Of a stretch of DNA of 56,708 bases, positions 32,031-41,378 are shown one piece after another (within the stretch, counting starts at the first letter, position 1; each line of letters begins with the position of its first letter). The position numbers were made by a program, and so were the translations under genes. The notes under the pieces are model-generated. The model did not search any database. It saw only the letters and a program-made list of their open reading frames with translations, and was not told where the DNA came from. The DNA comes from Bacillota bacterium (GTDB lineage: Bacteria; Bacillota; Clostridia; Acetivibrionales; Acetivibrionaceae): NCBI GenBank assembly GCA_023421115.1, contig JAEZUI010000013.1, positions 1 to 56,708 on the forward strand, given 5' to 3'.

Positions 32031-34157
32031 ATGGGCAAAATAGTAATACTTGATGAAAATACGTCAAACCAAATAGCAGCAGGAGAAGTTGTTGAAAGAC
32101 CGGCATCGGTTGTAAAGGAGCTTGTGGAAAACTCTATTGATGCAGGAAGTTCTAATATTTCCATTGAGATAAGTAATGGTGGAGTTTCACTGATAAAGGT
32201 TGTAGACAACGGAAAAGGTATTGACGAAGATGATGTTGAAATTGCATTTGAGAGACATTCTACAAGCAAGATAAGAAAAGCGGATGATTTAGAATCCATT
32301 TCTACTCTTGGTTTTAGAGGGGAAGCGCTTGCAAGTATAGCATCGGTATCTTTAGTCGAGCTTACTACAAGGATTAAGGAAAAGCAGTATGGAAAGTATA
32401 TAAAGATACAGGGTGGAGTGGTAAAGGAAGTAAGACAGACGGGATGCCCTGTCGGAACTACTTTTATTGTAAGGGATTTATTCTATAATACGCCTGCGAG
32501 ATTTAAATTTCTTAAGAAGGATACAACCGAAGCCGGTTATATATCCGATATGGTTAACCGTATAGCCTTAGGAAATGAACATATCTCAATGAAGCTAGTA
32601 AATAACCGTAGTAGTGTCCTACACACTCCTGGAAATAGTGATCTTTTAAGCACAATTTTCAGCCTTTACGGCAAAGAAACTGCTAAAGAAGTACTTGAAG
32701 TAAAGTACAAGGACGAAAAAGTTGAAATATCAGGGTATGCGGGTAAACCTGAAATAGCAAGGTCTAATAGGAACTATCAATCAATTTATATAAACGGAAG
32801 ATATGTAAAAAATAAAACCATTTCTTCCGCAATAGATGAGGCATATAAGACCTATCTTATGAAAAATAAGTTTGCCTTTGTTGTCTTGCACATAAGGCTT
32901 AATCCCATCTTTGTTGATGTTAATGTACATCCTACAAAAATGGAAGTGCGTTTTTCGGAGGAGCAGGCGATATTTAGAGCCGTGTACCATGCAATAAATA
33001 ATGCATTGCTCAGTAAATCACTTATCAGAAGTGTTGAAATTTCTGATAAGCCTAAGAACTTTTTTAAGTTTGAACAAAACACACAGCCGGTTAAGGATTT
33101 TGTCCAGGAAGGTTTTAAATTAAAATCCAGTATTTCCGAGGACAATTTAAGAAAAGAAGTTGTTAAGAAAGAAGAGGACTATGTAGGTCAGAAAGAAAAA
33201 AATATTAATTTTAAGCATATTCATGCTAATATTTCTTTGCCAAAATCCGATAATAAAGAGGTAAAGATTAGTAAAGAAATTAATGAGAATAATGTAGAAG
33301 TAAAAAAGAATATTATTAATGAAGATTTTAAACCTAATTTTAATAAAAAACCGGAAATGTTAGTTGAAGAGACAAATAGTGAATTTAATATAAGTTTAGA
33401 TAAAACAGTGAAATCTAATAAGGAAATATACAGTGAAAACACTCCGGCTAATGCATTAGAAAGCAAAGTTGAAATAGAAAGCGACTTAAGCGAAAATTGC
33501 GAAAAAACATTTGCCGGGCTAATGACTTCACAGGCCGAAGAAGAAAACGGTGATAGTGGACCAGGACAGAATCAGCTTCTAAATGCCAGAATCATTGGAC
33601 AAGTTTTTTCAACATATATACTTCTTCAAAATGAGGATAATCTTATACTAATTGATCAACATGCAGCTCATGAGAGAATTATGTTTGAAGAATTAAAGCG
33701 AAAATATAAGGAAAATGAAAACTTAGCCCAATTCTTGTTGTCGCCGGTAGTTGTTGAATTGACGAACCAAGAAGTGAAACTAATTGATGAAAATAGAGAA
33801 AAATTAAATAACCTAGGTTTTGCTTTTGAGAATTTCGGTAATAATTCAATTATACTACGTTCAGTACCAGTCTTATTAGCGGATAATGCAGGTATAAAAG
33901 AATCGTTTTTGGATATTGTAGATTTTCTTTTGTCGGATAAACGAAAAGAGAATATTTTAATTGAGGAAGAAGCCTTATACAGATTAGCCTGTAAAGCAGC
34001 AGTTAAGGCAAATAAAAAACTTGATGAGCTTGAAATAAAGAAAGTACTAGATGATTTGAATAAAATTGATAATCCATATACGTGCCCTCATGGGAGGCCT
34101 ACGATAATTAAAATAACGAAATATGAGTTTGAAAAAATGTTTAAGAGAATTGTGTAG
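32031..34157 (+). CDS. mutL: DNA mismatch repair endonuclease MutL
   Basis: MutL, 709 residues, couples mismatch recognition to strand nicking. The GHKL ATPase is at the N-terminus (ENSIDAGSSNISIEI, VDNGKGI, TLGFRGEALASI). A linker of about 170 residues (345-515) is lysine-, glutamate- and asparagine-rich and low in complexity. The C-terminal domain carries DQHAAHERIMFEE, the metal-binding endonuclease motif of MutL in bacteria without MutH, and CPHGRPT near the end. So this MutL should nick DNA itself. Start ATG at 32031; an in-frame ATG 18 codons upstream would overlap mutS. Confidence 0.97.
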   Translation: MGKIVILDENTSNQIAAGEVVERPASVVKELVENSIDAGSSNISIEISNGGVSLIKVVDNGKGIDEDDVEIAFERHSTSKIRKADDLESISTLGFRGEALASIASVSLVELTTRIKEKQYGKYIKIQGGVVKEVRQTGCPVGTTFIVRDLFYNTPARFKFLKKDTTEAGYISDMVNRIALGNEHISMKLVNNRSSVLHTPGNSDLLSTIFSLYGKETAKEVLEVKYKDEKVEISGYAGKPEIARSNRNYQSIYINGRYVKNKTISSAIDEAYKTYLMKNKFAFVVLHIRLNPIFVDVNVHPTKMEVRFSEEQAIFRAVYHAINNALLSKSLIRSVEISDKPKNFFKFEQNTQPVKDFVQEGFKLKSSISEDNLRKEVVKKEEDYVGQKEKNINFKHIHANISLPKSDNKEVKISKEINENNVEVKKNIINEDFKPNFNKKPEMLVEETNSEFNISLDKTVKSNKEIYSENTPANALESKVEIESDLSENCEKTFAGLMTSQAEEENGDSGPGQNQLLNARIIGQVFSTYILLQNEDNLILIDQHAAHERIMFEELKRKYKENENLAQFLLSPVVVELTNQEVKLIDENREKLNNLGFAFENFGNNSIILRSVPVLLADNAGIKESFLDIVDFLLSDKRKENILIEEEALYRLACKAAVKANKKLDELEIKKVLDDLNKIDNPYTCPHGRPTIIKITKYEFEKMFKRIV

Positions 34158-34167
34158 TGAAGTTTTA

Positions 34168-34321
34168 TAGATGAAAAACTCTAAAACTAAATTTTAAAGG
34201 AAGTTTTTCATCTAAATTAGATAACGTTTAAGTGCTATATAAATTTAACTTTAGTGTACGTTATCTATAGGTACGATCAAAATTAAGTGACTGCTTTGGA
34301 TAATAAAAAAACTTATTATCC
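34168..34321. promoter_or_regulatory. Three successive perfect inverted repeats before miaA
   Basis: First: TAGATGAAAAACT (34168-34180) with AGTTTTTCATCTA (34202-34214). Second: AGATAACGT (34219-34227) with ACGTTATCT (34258-34266). Third: GGATAATAA (34298-34306) with TTATTATCC (34313-34321), ending 3 bases before GGAGG of miaA. None is followed by a long T-run. They could be an attenuator, an operator or a translation-control hairpin. Confidence 0.6.
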
Positions 34322-34335
34322 CTTTGGAGGATAAA

Positions 34336-35277
34336 TTGAATAATGTAATTGTTATTTTAGGACCAACAGCATCGGGAAAGACTAAATTGTCTATAGAGCT
34401 CGCAAAAGATATTCACGGAGAAATAGTATCGGCAGATTCTATGCAGGTTTACAAATATATGGATGTAGGTACTGCAAAGCCGGATGAGGAAGAAAAACAG
34501 GGAATTAAGCATTACCTTATAGATGAAATAACTCCAGATAGGGAGTTTAGTGTTGCAGGATTTCAACAACTTGCTATAAAATATATTGATGATATAATAA
34601 ATAGGGGTAAGGTTCCCATTGTTTCAGGTGGGACAGGATTATATATTGATTCTCTTATATATAATATTGAGTTTGGAGATACTATATGCGACTGGGAGCT
34701 TCGAGAGAAATTAAAGAATGAAGCGTTAGAAAAGGGCAATGAGTATCTTCATAATAAGCTTAAAGAAATTGATCCCGAGGCAGCAGAAAAAATTCATATG
34801 AATAATGTTAAAAGGGTAATAAGGGCTATTGAGGTATATACTTATTCTCAAAAACCCATATCCATGCATCAGGAGGAGTCTAGAAAGAATCCTTCAAAAT
34901 ATAGCTTTATGATTTTTGGCTTAAGGATGGACAGAGAGAAGTTGTATGAAAGAATAAACCAAAGAGTAGATCTGATGTTGGAAAAGGGGTTGGTTCAAGA
35001 AGTCAAAAAGCTTATAGAAATGGGATACGATAAAAGTACCATTGCGATGCAAGGAATTGGTTATAAGGAGATTTTATCTTATTTAAGAGGGGAGATAACA
35101 TTAGATGAAGCCGTTTATGTGTTGAAAAGAGATACAAGGCATTATGCAAAAAGGCAGCTTACATGGTTTAACCGAATGAAAGATGTCACATGGATAGATA
35201 TAGATCAAAATAGCAATTTAAATGAAATAATAAAAAATATTAAAGATGTTATTGCAACGTCTGGAATTATCTTGTAG
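34336..35277 (+). CDS. miaA: tRNA dimethylallyltransferase MiaA
   Basis: MiaA, 313 residues, attaches the dimethylallyl group to A37 of UNN-reading tRNAs, giving the substrate of MiaB encoded upstream. Motifs: P-loop ILGPTASGKTKLSIELA, SADSMQVYKYMDVGTAKP, DEITPDREFSVAGFQ, VSGGTGLYIDSLIY and TRHYAKRQLTWFNR. The start is TTG at 34336, 5 nt after GGAGGAT; a TTG four codons earlier overlaps that site. A palindrome lies immediately upstream of the ribosome site. Confidence 0.96.
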   Translation: MNNVIVILGPTASGKTKLSIELAKDIHGEIVSADSMQVYKYMDVGTAKPDEEEKQGIKHYLIDEITPDREFSVAGFQQLAIKYIDDIINRGKVPIVSGGTGLYIDSLIYNIEFGDTICDWELREKLKNEALEKGNEYLHNKLKEIDPEAAEKIHMNNVKRVIRAIEVYTYSQKPISMHQEESRKNPSKYSFMIFGLRMDREKLYERINQRVDLMLEKGLVQEVKKLIEMGYDKSTIAMQGIGYKEILSYLRGEITLDEAVYVLKRDTRHYAKRQLTWFNRMKDVTWIDIDQNSNLNEIIKNIKDVIATSGIIL

Positions 35278-35440
35278 AATATATGTTAAAGCAATTATTA
35301 GTTTGTAAATCTCGTATTTTTACTTTATTTAGGGTGTTTGATTGTATATTGTTTTTTACAAAACAATAGTAATGTAATTAAGAGTTCTTTATATAAAAAA
35401 AGAAAGAGAGAAAAATATGTCTATTAGAGGAGGATTACCC

Positions 35441-35686
35441 GTGAACAAGAATAATATCAACTTACAAGATGTTTTTTTAAACCAAGTTAGGAAAGAGCAT
35501 ATTGCTGTTACAGTTTATCTTACAAACGGATTTCAATTAAAGGGAATGGTAAAGGGCTTTGATAATTTTACTGTTGTTTTAGATAGTGAAGGAAGGCAAC
35601 AGCTAATTTATAAGCATGCTATATCAACTATAAGCCCTATGAAGCTTGTTAACTTAATCTTTAATGATCCTAGAAATGAACAATAA
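35441..35686 (+). CDS. hfq: RNA chaperone Hfq
   Basis: Hfq, 81 residues, a hexameric Sm-fold protein that binds small RNAs and mRNA. Sm1 is LQDVFLNQVRKEHIAVTVYL ... GFQLKGMVKGFDNFTVVL; Sm2 is the YKHAISTI motif. GTG at 35441 follows GAGGAGG by 7 nt and gives the normal length; an upstream ATG would add 8 residues. It follows miaA as in many bacteria, with a gap of 163 bp and a strong terminator behind. Confidence 0.97.
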   Translation: MNKNNINLQDVFLNQVRKEHIAVTVYLTNGFQLKGMVKGFDNFTVVLDSEGRQQLIYKHAISTISPMKLVNLIFNDPRNEQ

Positions 35687-35773
35687 TTTAATCGAAAAGT
35701 TAGGCTTTACATACATATTTAAGCTTAACGGATAAAGTACGTTTTTGTCTTATTTAAAAAGAACTGATATCAT

Positions 35774-35814
35774 AAAAATCTCGATGGTATATAAAATGCC
35801 ATCGAGATTTTTTG
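35774..35814 (+). terminator. Terminator of hfq
   Basis: AAAAATCTCGATGG (35774-35787) with CCATCGAGATTTTT (35799-35812) and further T's. Strong; the A-run on the other side could also end lexA read-through. Confidence 0.9.
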
Positions 35815-35888
35815 ATTTTTGTTAGGTTATTTCATGCTTTCAAAAAGGTAATTGAACTGTCTAGGAACTAATAAAATATAAGTTCCTA

Positions 35889-36524
35889 TTATAGTCTTCT
35901 GAAAACACCAATTACCTTCCCTAAGATAGACAAATTATCTCTGACTATAATAGGTTCAAGATATTTGTTTTCAGGTTGAAGTCTGACATAGCCTTTTTCT
36001 TTATAAAATGTTTTTACAGTAGCTTCATCACCGATAAGAGCAACTACTATATCACCGTTTGAGGCTGTTGACTGCTGCTTTATTAGAATAAAGTCCCTGT
36101 CTAAAATACCAGCTTCAATCATACTGTCACCTTGAACCCTTAGCATAAAGGCAGTGGAACCCTGCACAAAATCTAAAGGTAGAGGAAAGGTATCTTCAAT
36201 GTTTTCAACGGCAAGGATAGGTTGGCCGGCTGTAACTTTACCTATAATTGGTATATCAACCATTTCTCTTCTTGAGTAAATGTTTTTTGTTTCTTCTTCA
36301 ACTGTATTGTTTCTTACAATTTTAAGAGCTCTAGGTTTTGTGGCATCTTTTTGAATAAGGCCTTCTTTTTTTAATTTTTCTAAATAACTATGAACTGTAG
36401 AAGTAGATTTAAAACCAACTGCAGCACATATTTCACGTACAGAAGGCGGATATCCCTTTATTTTGACCTGTTCATTTAAAAAATCAAGAATTTTTTGCTG
36501 CATTTCTTCATTCTTTTTTTGCAT
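35889..36524 (-). CDS. lexA: SOS repressor LexA
   Basis: LexA, 211 residues, represses SOS genes until RecA filaments trigger self-cleavage. The winged helix is at 1-65 (YPPSVREICAAVGFKSTSTVHSYLEKL); cleavage falls between A99 and G100 (KVTAGQP); the serine-lysine pair is S134 (GDSMIEAG) and K171 (GDEATVKTF). The ATG at 36524 follows GAGGTG by 7 nt; a GTG three codons earlier overlaps that site. It is divergent from yneA, whose promoter carries two LexA boxes; they could serve both genes. Confidence 0.97.
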   Translation of the reverse strand: MQKKNEEMQQKILDFLNEQVKIKGYPPSVREICAAVGFKSTSTVHSYLEKLKKEGLIQKDATKPRALKIVRNNTVEEETKNIYSRREMVDIPIIGKVTAGQPILAVENIEDTFPLPLDFVQGSTAFMLRVQGDSMIEAGILDRDFILIKQQSTASNGDIVVALIGDEATVKTFYKEKGYVRLQPENKYLEPIIVRDNLSILGKVIGVFRRL

Positions 36525-36747
36525 TCCCTTCACCTCATATAAGTATTTGGTCTAGACGCTAATAATGTCCTTTGTAGACCTTAATCTTAAACTATATTTT
36601 CTAAAAACATTGTAAATTGTTAATAAGGGCAATCGTAAAGTATTTAGCATCACCTAATTAAGCTTAAATTTATAGATATCTTAAAAGTATTATAACACTA
36701 TATTTTGAATAAATCAAACTAATGTTCGATTTTTTTAAAAAAATATA

Positions 36748-36798
36748 TTGACAACGAACAAGTGTTCCAATATAATATTCTTAAGGAACACTAGTTCG
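36748..36798 (+). promoter_or_regulatory. yneA promoter with two LexA boxes
   Basis: TTGACA (36748-36753), 17-bp spacer, TATAAT (36771-36776). LexA box 1, CGAACAAGTGTTCC (36755-36768), fills the spacer; box 2, GGAACACTAGTTCG (36785-36798), covers the start region. Both fit the GAAC-N4-GTTC Gram-positive SOS consensus. Bound LexA would block the promoter twice. Confidence 0.93.
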
Positions 36799-36821
36799 TT
36801 CGGGGGAGGGGGATTTTGAAT

Positions 36822-37100
36822 ATGAGATATGTACTTAAAAATAAAGCTAGATTTTACATATTTATTCTTGCATTACTTATGACTGTGTTTACTGTGTTTT
36901 CTGTTACACGGGCTTACGGTTATAAAGAGACTGAACTCAAAGTTATAAGAATAAAGAGCGGAGATACTTTGTGGGCTATAGCAGAAAAATACAATAAAAA
37001 AGGTGACATAAGAGAATATATCTATGAATTAAAGAAAATAAACAAGCTTACTGACAGTAGTATTATGGCTGGAAGCGATTTAAAAGTAATAATTGAATGA
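36822..37100 (+). CDS. yneA: SOS-induced cell division suppressor, LysM protein (YneA-like)
   Basis: 92 residues: basic N-terminus, one membrane helix (about 11-31) and a LysM domain (about 40-92; IRIKSGDTLWAIAEKYNKKGDIREYIYELKKINKL). Size, layout and divergent position beside lexA match YneA of Bacillus, which delays septation during DNA damage from outside the membrane. Regulation by LexA is visible in the promoter. ATG at 36822 is preferred (9 nt after GAGGGGGA); a TTG two codons earlier is possible. Confidence 0.88.
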   Translation: MRYVLKNKARFYIFILALLMTVFTVFSVTRAYGYKETELKVIRIKSGDTLWAIAEKYNKKGDIREYIYELKKINKLTDSSIMAGSDLKVIIE

Positions 37101-37130
37101 TAATGTTGTTATAATATATTGCTTAATATA

Positions 37131-37166
37131 AAAAATTCCGGTAAAGAATAATAACCGGGATTTTTT
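37131..37166 (+). terminator. Terminator of yneA
   Basis: AAATTCCGGT (37133-37142) pairs with ACCGGGATTT (37154-37163) with one G-U pair, followed by TTT. Confidence 0.82.
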
Positions 37167-37430
37167 ATGCGAAATATTATTTTGTGCAAAATTTATCAAA
37201 AATCATGGAATTATTGGTAAAAGTATGGTATAATTTTTCTATAAAGCCACAAATGTCGTAATGTCATTCTATAAAAAGTTTCTGTAGTATAATCATACGT
37301 TTATATCAAGAATTCAGAATTTAATAAATTTAAATATCACATTTTTATGCAAAATTTTATGTATATCTTTATGTGTATAAAGAAGCTTAAGGATAAAAAA
37401 GTTTTATATTAACGATAAGGTTGTGATTAA
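37167..37430 (+). other. Gap before the TadE operon
   Basis: AT-rich. The only readable signal is an extended -10 box, TGGTATAAT at 37226-37234, without a good -35; it would give a leader of about 190 nt for the TadE operon. No hairpin or riboswitch was recognised. Confidence 0.35.
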
Positions 37431-38105
37431 ATGTATGACCTAAAGAGTAACAAAGGCAGCACCACTATCGAAGCGGCATTGATCTTTCCGATTATTTTCC
37501 TAACTATAATCACTTTAATATATGTGAGTATTTTTCTTTATGAGCAAGCTTATGTGAAGTCTCTTGCAGATCGTGCTGCAGAACGTGGAGCTGCAATTTG
37601 GAAAAATCCCGAAAGTGATATGTATATAAGCTTGGTTAAACTTGGAGATTTTAAATATAATGATCCCTATTGGAGGTTAATTGATTTAAGTAAGAGTTCA
37701 AAAGAAAAGAAGATTGGGGAATACATAAAAAGATCGTTAGATGAATACAGCATTCTTAGAAGCAGGGATAAAGAAGGCCCAATGAATACTACTGATATAG
37801 CGTTCAGTGCCCAAGTAAAGAATTATATAGTATATAAAAAGCTTACAGTAACTGTAGATAAGAAATTTAAGCTTCCTTTAGGAAATGGATTAGCGTTTCT
37901 TGGCATTGACAATACCATTAAAATATCTGCAAAGTCTGAAGCGCTAGTAAACGAACCTGCCGAATTTATCAGAAGCACTGACCTAGCAATAGATATGGGC
38001 AAACGTGTAGATGCTTTAACTGGTAATCATTTAGAGAAAACTATGGATAAAGTATATAAGTTTCTAAAGGGTATTAAAGATGACATATCATCAGAACTGA
38101 AATAA
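37431..38105 (+). CDS. TadE-like pseudopilin 1
   Basis: 224 residues. The start NKGSTTIEAALIFPIIFLTIITLIYVSIFLYEQ is the TadE signature: a short basic lead, a conserved glutamate five residues into the hydrophobic helix, and one membrane span. Such proteins are processed by a prepilin peptidase and serve as minor pseudopilins of Tad/Flp-type machines. The rest (about 45-224) is a soluble outer domain. First of three related genes in the same direction; no Tad ATPase, secretin or Flp gene lies in the window. Confidence 0.85.
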   Translation: MYDLKSNKGSTTIEAALIFPIIFLTIITLIYVSIFLYEQAYVKSLADRAAERGAAIWKNPESDMYISLVKLGDFKYNDPYWRLIDLSKSSKEKKIGEYIKRSLDEYSILRSRDKEGPMNTTDIAFSAQVKNYIVYKKLTVTVDKKFKLPLGNGLAFLGIDNTIKISAKSEALVNEPAEFIRSTDLAIDMGKRVDALTGNHLEKTMDKVYKFLKGIKDDISSELK

Positions 38106-38141
38106 ATCAATCAAAAAATCTAATAAAATTGAGGTGCCTTT

Positions 38142-41100
38142 ATGGGTATATTCAAAAGAAATGAAGGAGCTATAACCGTTTATATCTGTATTCTGATTTC
38201 GATAATGTTGGTATTGACAGGAGTGCTTGTGGACGGTGCTCGGGCTAGAGTGGCCGAGTCACAAGTTCAAAATGTTACGGAAGCTGCTGCAAACTCCTTG
38301 TTGGCAAATTACAATAATATTTTAAAAGAGTGGTTTGGTCTGATGGCAATGTCAGAAAACAATCCTGGGGTGCTTGAAGAGGAATTAATGTATTACCTGA
38401 ATAGAAACCTTATGACTGAACTCGGGGCAGAGAAGAAAAATTTAAGTGATGCTTCCTGGGATTATGCAAAGAAATTTTTTAATATAGAAAATAAATATGA
38501 GTCGGTTAGATTTCTTGATATGTATGACTACAGGCTTGAGGAAGTAAAAGCTGTACCTCTATATAATCTTGCAGAAAATGAAGTGTTAAGAGCCCAGATT
38601 GTTGATTATATGAAATATAGAGCACCTGAAATATTAGCAGAAGAATTTCTTGAGAAGATAAATGTATTTAAAAGTTACAAAAAGCAAGCAAAAGTATTAT
38701 CTTCAAAACTAGAGTTAGATAAAAGCATGGATGAAATAAGTAAGGAGCTTGCAAAGCTGTATGATAAAATTAAGCAAGTTAATTCCTATGATCAAGACGG
38801 CTTTAAAAAAATGCTTGATACCGCAGGTGATCGTATTCTTATAAAGCTGAGCAAAGAAAAAGTGTATATAGAATATAAAAAAGCGACTGAAGAGGTAGAA
38901 AAGGCACTTTCGGAGCATAGAAAAAGTGACACCTATATAAGTGAGAGGCAAAGACTTCGGGAAGAACTCAAGTTAGCAGAAGACAAAAGCGAGAAGGATG
39001 AAATAAGGCAGCAAATTGACGATTTAGATGAGCCTTACTTAAGTATGCTTAATACAGCAGAAGAGGAAGAGGAAGATGCAAAAAATGAGTATCTGTTTTG
39101 TAGAAATTCGGCGAAAAATGCTATAGATGCAGTCTTTGATTATATTAAGGAATATTCTTCTTATAATGAGGCCGCTATAAAAATAGCAGAAAGAATAAAA
39201 GAGAATTGTGCTGATATGAAAGACAAAAAAATAGGTGACTTGAAAGCACAAATAAAAGATGACAACAGTGATTTTGCAGAAAAAATGAGACAAGAAATCA
39301 AGAGAATAGAAGCTCAAGTGTCTAAAGAAAGTATGCAACATTTGGTAGATAAATTCACAGAAAATAAAAATATGCTTGAGGAATTAAATAAAACATTGGT
39401 GGGGCTGGAACTGTATGATATACATTTGGATCCTGATTCACCTAGTGCTATAAATACAGAGGAATTTGGATATATAATGAAGGAATTTAAGGCTAGCATT
39501 TTACCAGTGGAAAAACTGTATTCAAATTATCTTGTGAAATATAGCAAAGTAAGTTATGAGGAGTTCCCGGTCGACAATACGTCAACTGGCGAAGAAAAGG
39601 TTAAAGATCCTCGAGATGCTTCAAAAAATTTAGTTGTTGGTTCCGACAATCCTTTAAAAACAATTGAGGCCCCGGAAGCTCATGAAGATTTTAAGGAGGT
39701 TAGGAAAGGTCTTCCTTCCGGTGGTGCTAAAATAGACAGCGAAGAAATTTTAAAAGCGTTTTTAGGTGAAAACTATGATTTTGCTCTAAAAGCCATTGGT
39801 GCTAAAGATGATACGGAAGGTAAAGAGCCTGAAGTTGGAGAGCCGAAAGATATTATTGAGAAAATGAATTTTAAAAATGACGATAGCGAATCCTTAAGTG
39901 GTGGTTTAGGAATACTTGCCACACTTATTGAGATTTTAGAAAATGGACTTGAAACTGTCAGGGATGAAATTTTTGTAGATGAGTATGCTCTTGGTACTTT
40001 CAATAATTATCTTTCTACTAAAGATCTTAAGGTAAAGGATGGAAATACCATAAGCCAGGTTGACTTAAGACTAAGAAACAGGAGTGAGAGAAAGCCCTAT
40101 ATGTATTTTGAAAATGAAATTGAGTATATTATAGGGGGAAGTGATAATGAGAAGACAAATGTCTCTAATGTGCAGAGTAAAATTTTACTAATAAGGTTTA
40201 CGCTAAATACATTACATATATATTTAGATCCGGTTAAAATGAAGGATGTATACACAATAGCAGGGTCTATTGCTGGAATCGGAGGACCGTTAGTAGCTGC
40301 ATTTGCAGTTCATCTGATTGCAGCTCTTATAGTTATGGGTTGGTCAATGGCTGAGTCGGTTTTTGATTTGAAGTTGTTGATGAAAGGAGAGTCAGTACCA
40401 ATCTTTAAGACAAGCAAAAACTGGATTTTAAGTGCACAAGGTGGGCTAAATAAATTACAAGAAAAGATAACAGATACAGTCGTAGATGGCGCAAAAGAAT
40501 ACTCAAAAGAATTTTTAAACGATAAAATAGATGGGATAGAAGGTGATTTAAAAAGCTATACAGCAAACATTAAAGATACAATAAACGTAAAAATTGATAA
40601 TATAGTTGAAAAGGTTTTTGAACCGGTTGACAATGCTTTAAATGATGCAGACAAAACTATAAAGGACACTTACTCTCAAATTACTGAAAACCTTGAAAAT
40701 GAGTTATTTAATACTTCAAATGAAAGTATGAATATTATTACTAAAAAAATATACGAAATTGCCCAAGAAGAATACCAAAAGGCTAAAGGTGAGATACAAA
40801 ATAAATTAACTATGCCTCTAGATAAAGCAAAAGCTGAAATTGAAAAAATTAAACAGTCCATCAAAAATACTGTTGACGAAAAGGTCTCAGGTATGGAAGA
40901 GGCTATAAATAAAGAAATAAGAAAAGCTGCACAAGAAGGCAAGGAAAAATTGAACGGTTATATTGATTCTTTTGGCGATAAAAATCCCACATCAACTATA
41001 GTAAATAATAATTTTAAGGCAAGTGTACTTTCTTTTAATTATGAAGAGTATTTGAGGCTTTTTCTGTTGACGACAAACAGGAATGAGAAAATAACCCGAA

Positions 41101-41303
41101 TTCAAGATTTGATTCAACTTCAAATGGTAAAAATGACTGGTAACGAAGAGTTTAAACTTTCAAATTGCAACACGCATGTAGGAGTAATAACTAATGTATC
41201 TATGAAATACTTTTTTATGACACAGGCCTTTGTAACTAAAGAGTTGAAGACGGAGGAGTTAGACAGACACAATTTGTATGTAATGCTTTTCAAAGGTTAT
41301 TAA
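38142..41303 (+). CDS. Giant Tad-associated DUF5702-type protein
   Basis: 1053 residues. It opens like a TadG/TadE prepilin (RNEGAITVYICILISIMLVLTGVLVDGARARVAE), with one N-terminal helix. Residues 170-420 and 770-970 are rich in lysine, glutamate and aspartate with heptad patterns, so long coiled coils are likely. A second hydrophobic segment (about 705-735, GSIAGIGGPLVAAFAVHLIAALIVMGW) is followed by MAESVFDLKLLMKGESVPIFKT, as I recall typical of DUF5702 proteins. Function unknown; location next to TadE genes suggests a long surface or periplasm-spanning part of a Tad-like machine. Members I remember are shorter; the added length seems to be coiled coil. Confidence 0.75.
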   Translation: MGIFKRNEGAITVYICILISIMLVLTGVLVDGARARVAESQVQNVTEAAANSLLANYNNILKEWFGLMAMSENNPGVLEEELMYYLNRNLMTELGAEKKNLSDASWDYAKKFFNIENKYESVRFLDMYDYRLEEVKAVPLYNLAENEVLRAQIVDYMKYRAPEILAEEFLEKINVFKSYKKQAKVLSSKLELDKSMDEISKELAKLYDKIKQVNSYDQDGFKKMLDTAGDRILIKLSKEKVYIEYKKATEEVEKALSEHRKSDTYISERQRLREELKLAEDKSEKDEIRQQIDDLDEPYLSMLNTAEEEEEDAKNEYLFCRNSAKNAIDAVFDYIKEYSSYNEAAIKIAERIKENCADMKDKKIGDLKAQIKDDNSDFAEKMRQEIKRIEAQVSKESMQHLVDKFTENKNMLEELNKTLVGLELYDIHLDPDSPSAINTEEFGYIMKEFKASILPVEKLYSNYLVKYSKVSYEEFPVDNTSTGEEKVKDPRDASKNLVVGSDNPLKTIEAPEAHEDFKEVRKGLPSGGAKIDSEEILKAFLGENYDFALKAIGAKDDTEGKEPEVGEPKDIIEKMNFKNDDSESLSGGLGILATLIEILENGLETVRDEIFVDEYALGTFNNYLSTKDLKVKDGNTISQVDLRLRNRSERKPYMYFENEIEYIIGGSDNEKTNVSNVQSKILLIRFTLNTLHIYLDPVKMKDVYTIAGSIAGIGGPLVAAFAVHLIAALIVMGWSMAESVFDLKLLMKGESVPIFKTSKNWILSAQGGLNKLQEKITDTVVDGAKEYSKEFLNDKIDGIEGDLKSYTANIKDTINVKIDNIVEKVFEPVDNALNDADKTIKDTYSQITENLENELFNTSNESMNIITKKIYEIAQEEYQKAKGEIQNKLTMPLDKAKAEIEKIKQSIKNTVDEKVSGMEEAINKEIRKAAQEGKEKLNGYIDSFGDKNPTSTIVNNNFKASVLSFNYEEYLRLFLLTTNRNEKITRIQDLIQLQMVKMTGNEEFKLSNCNTHVGVITNVSMKYFFMTQAFVTKELKTEELDRHNLYVMLFKGY

Positions 41304-41378
41304 AACGTTAGGCCCTTTTATAAGAAGAGTTATATACCGAAATAGAAATATAACAAGAGTATATAAGAGAGGTTTTAT

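Noticed and set aside
33100..33600. The lysine/asparagine-rich stretch in mutL as a frameshift or insertion
   Set aside because: The frame is continuous and the stretch falls exactly at the variable linker between the ATPase and endonuclease domains of MutL.
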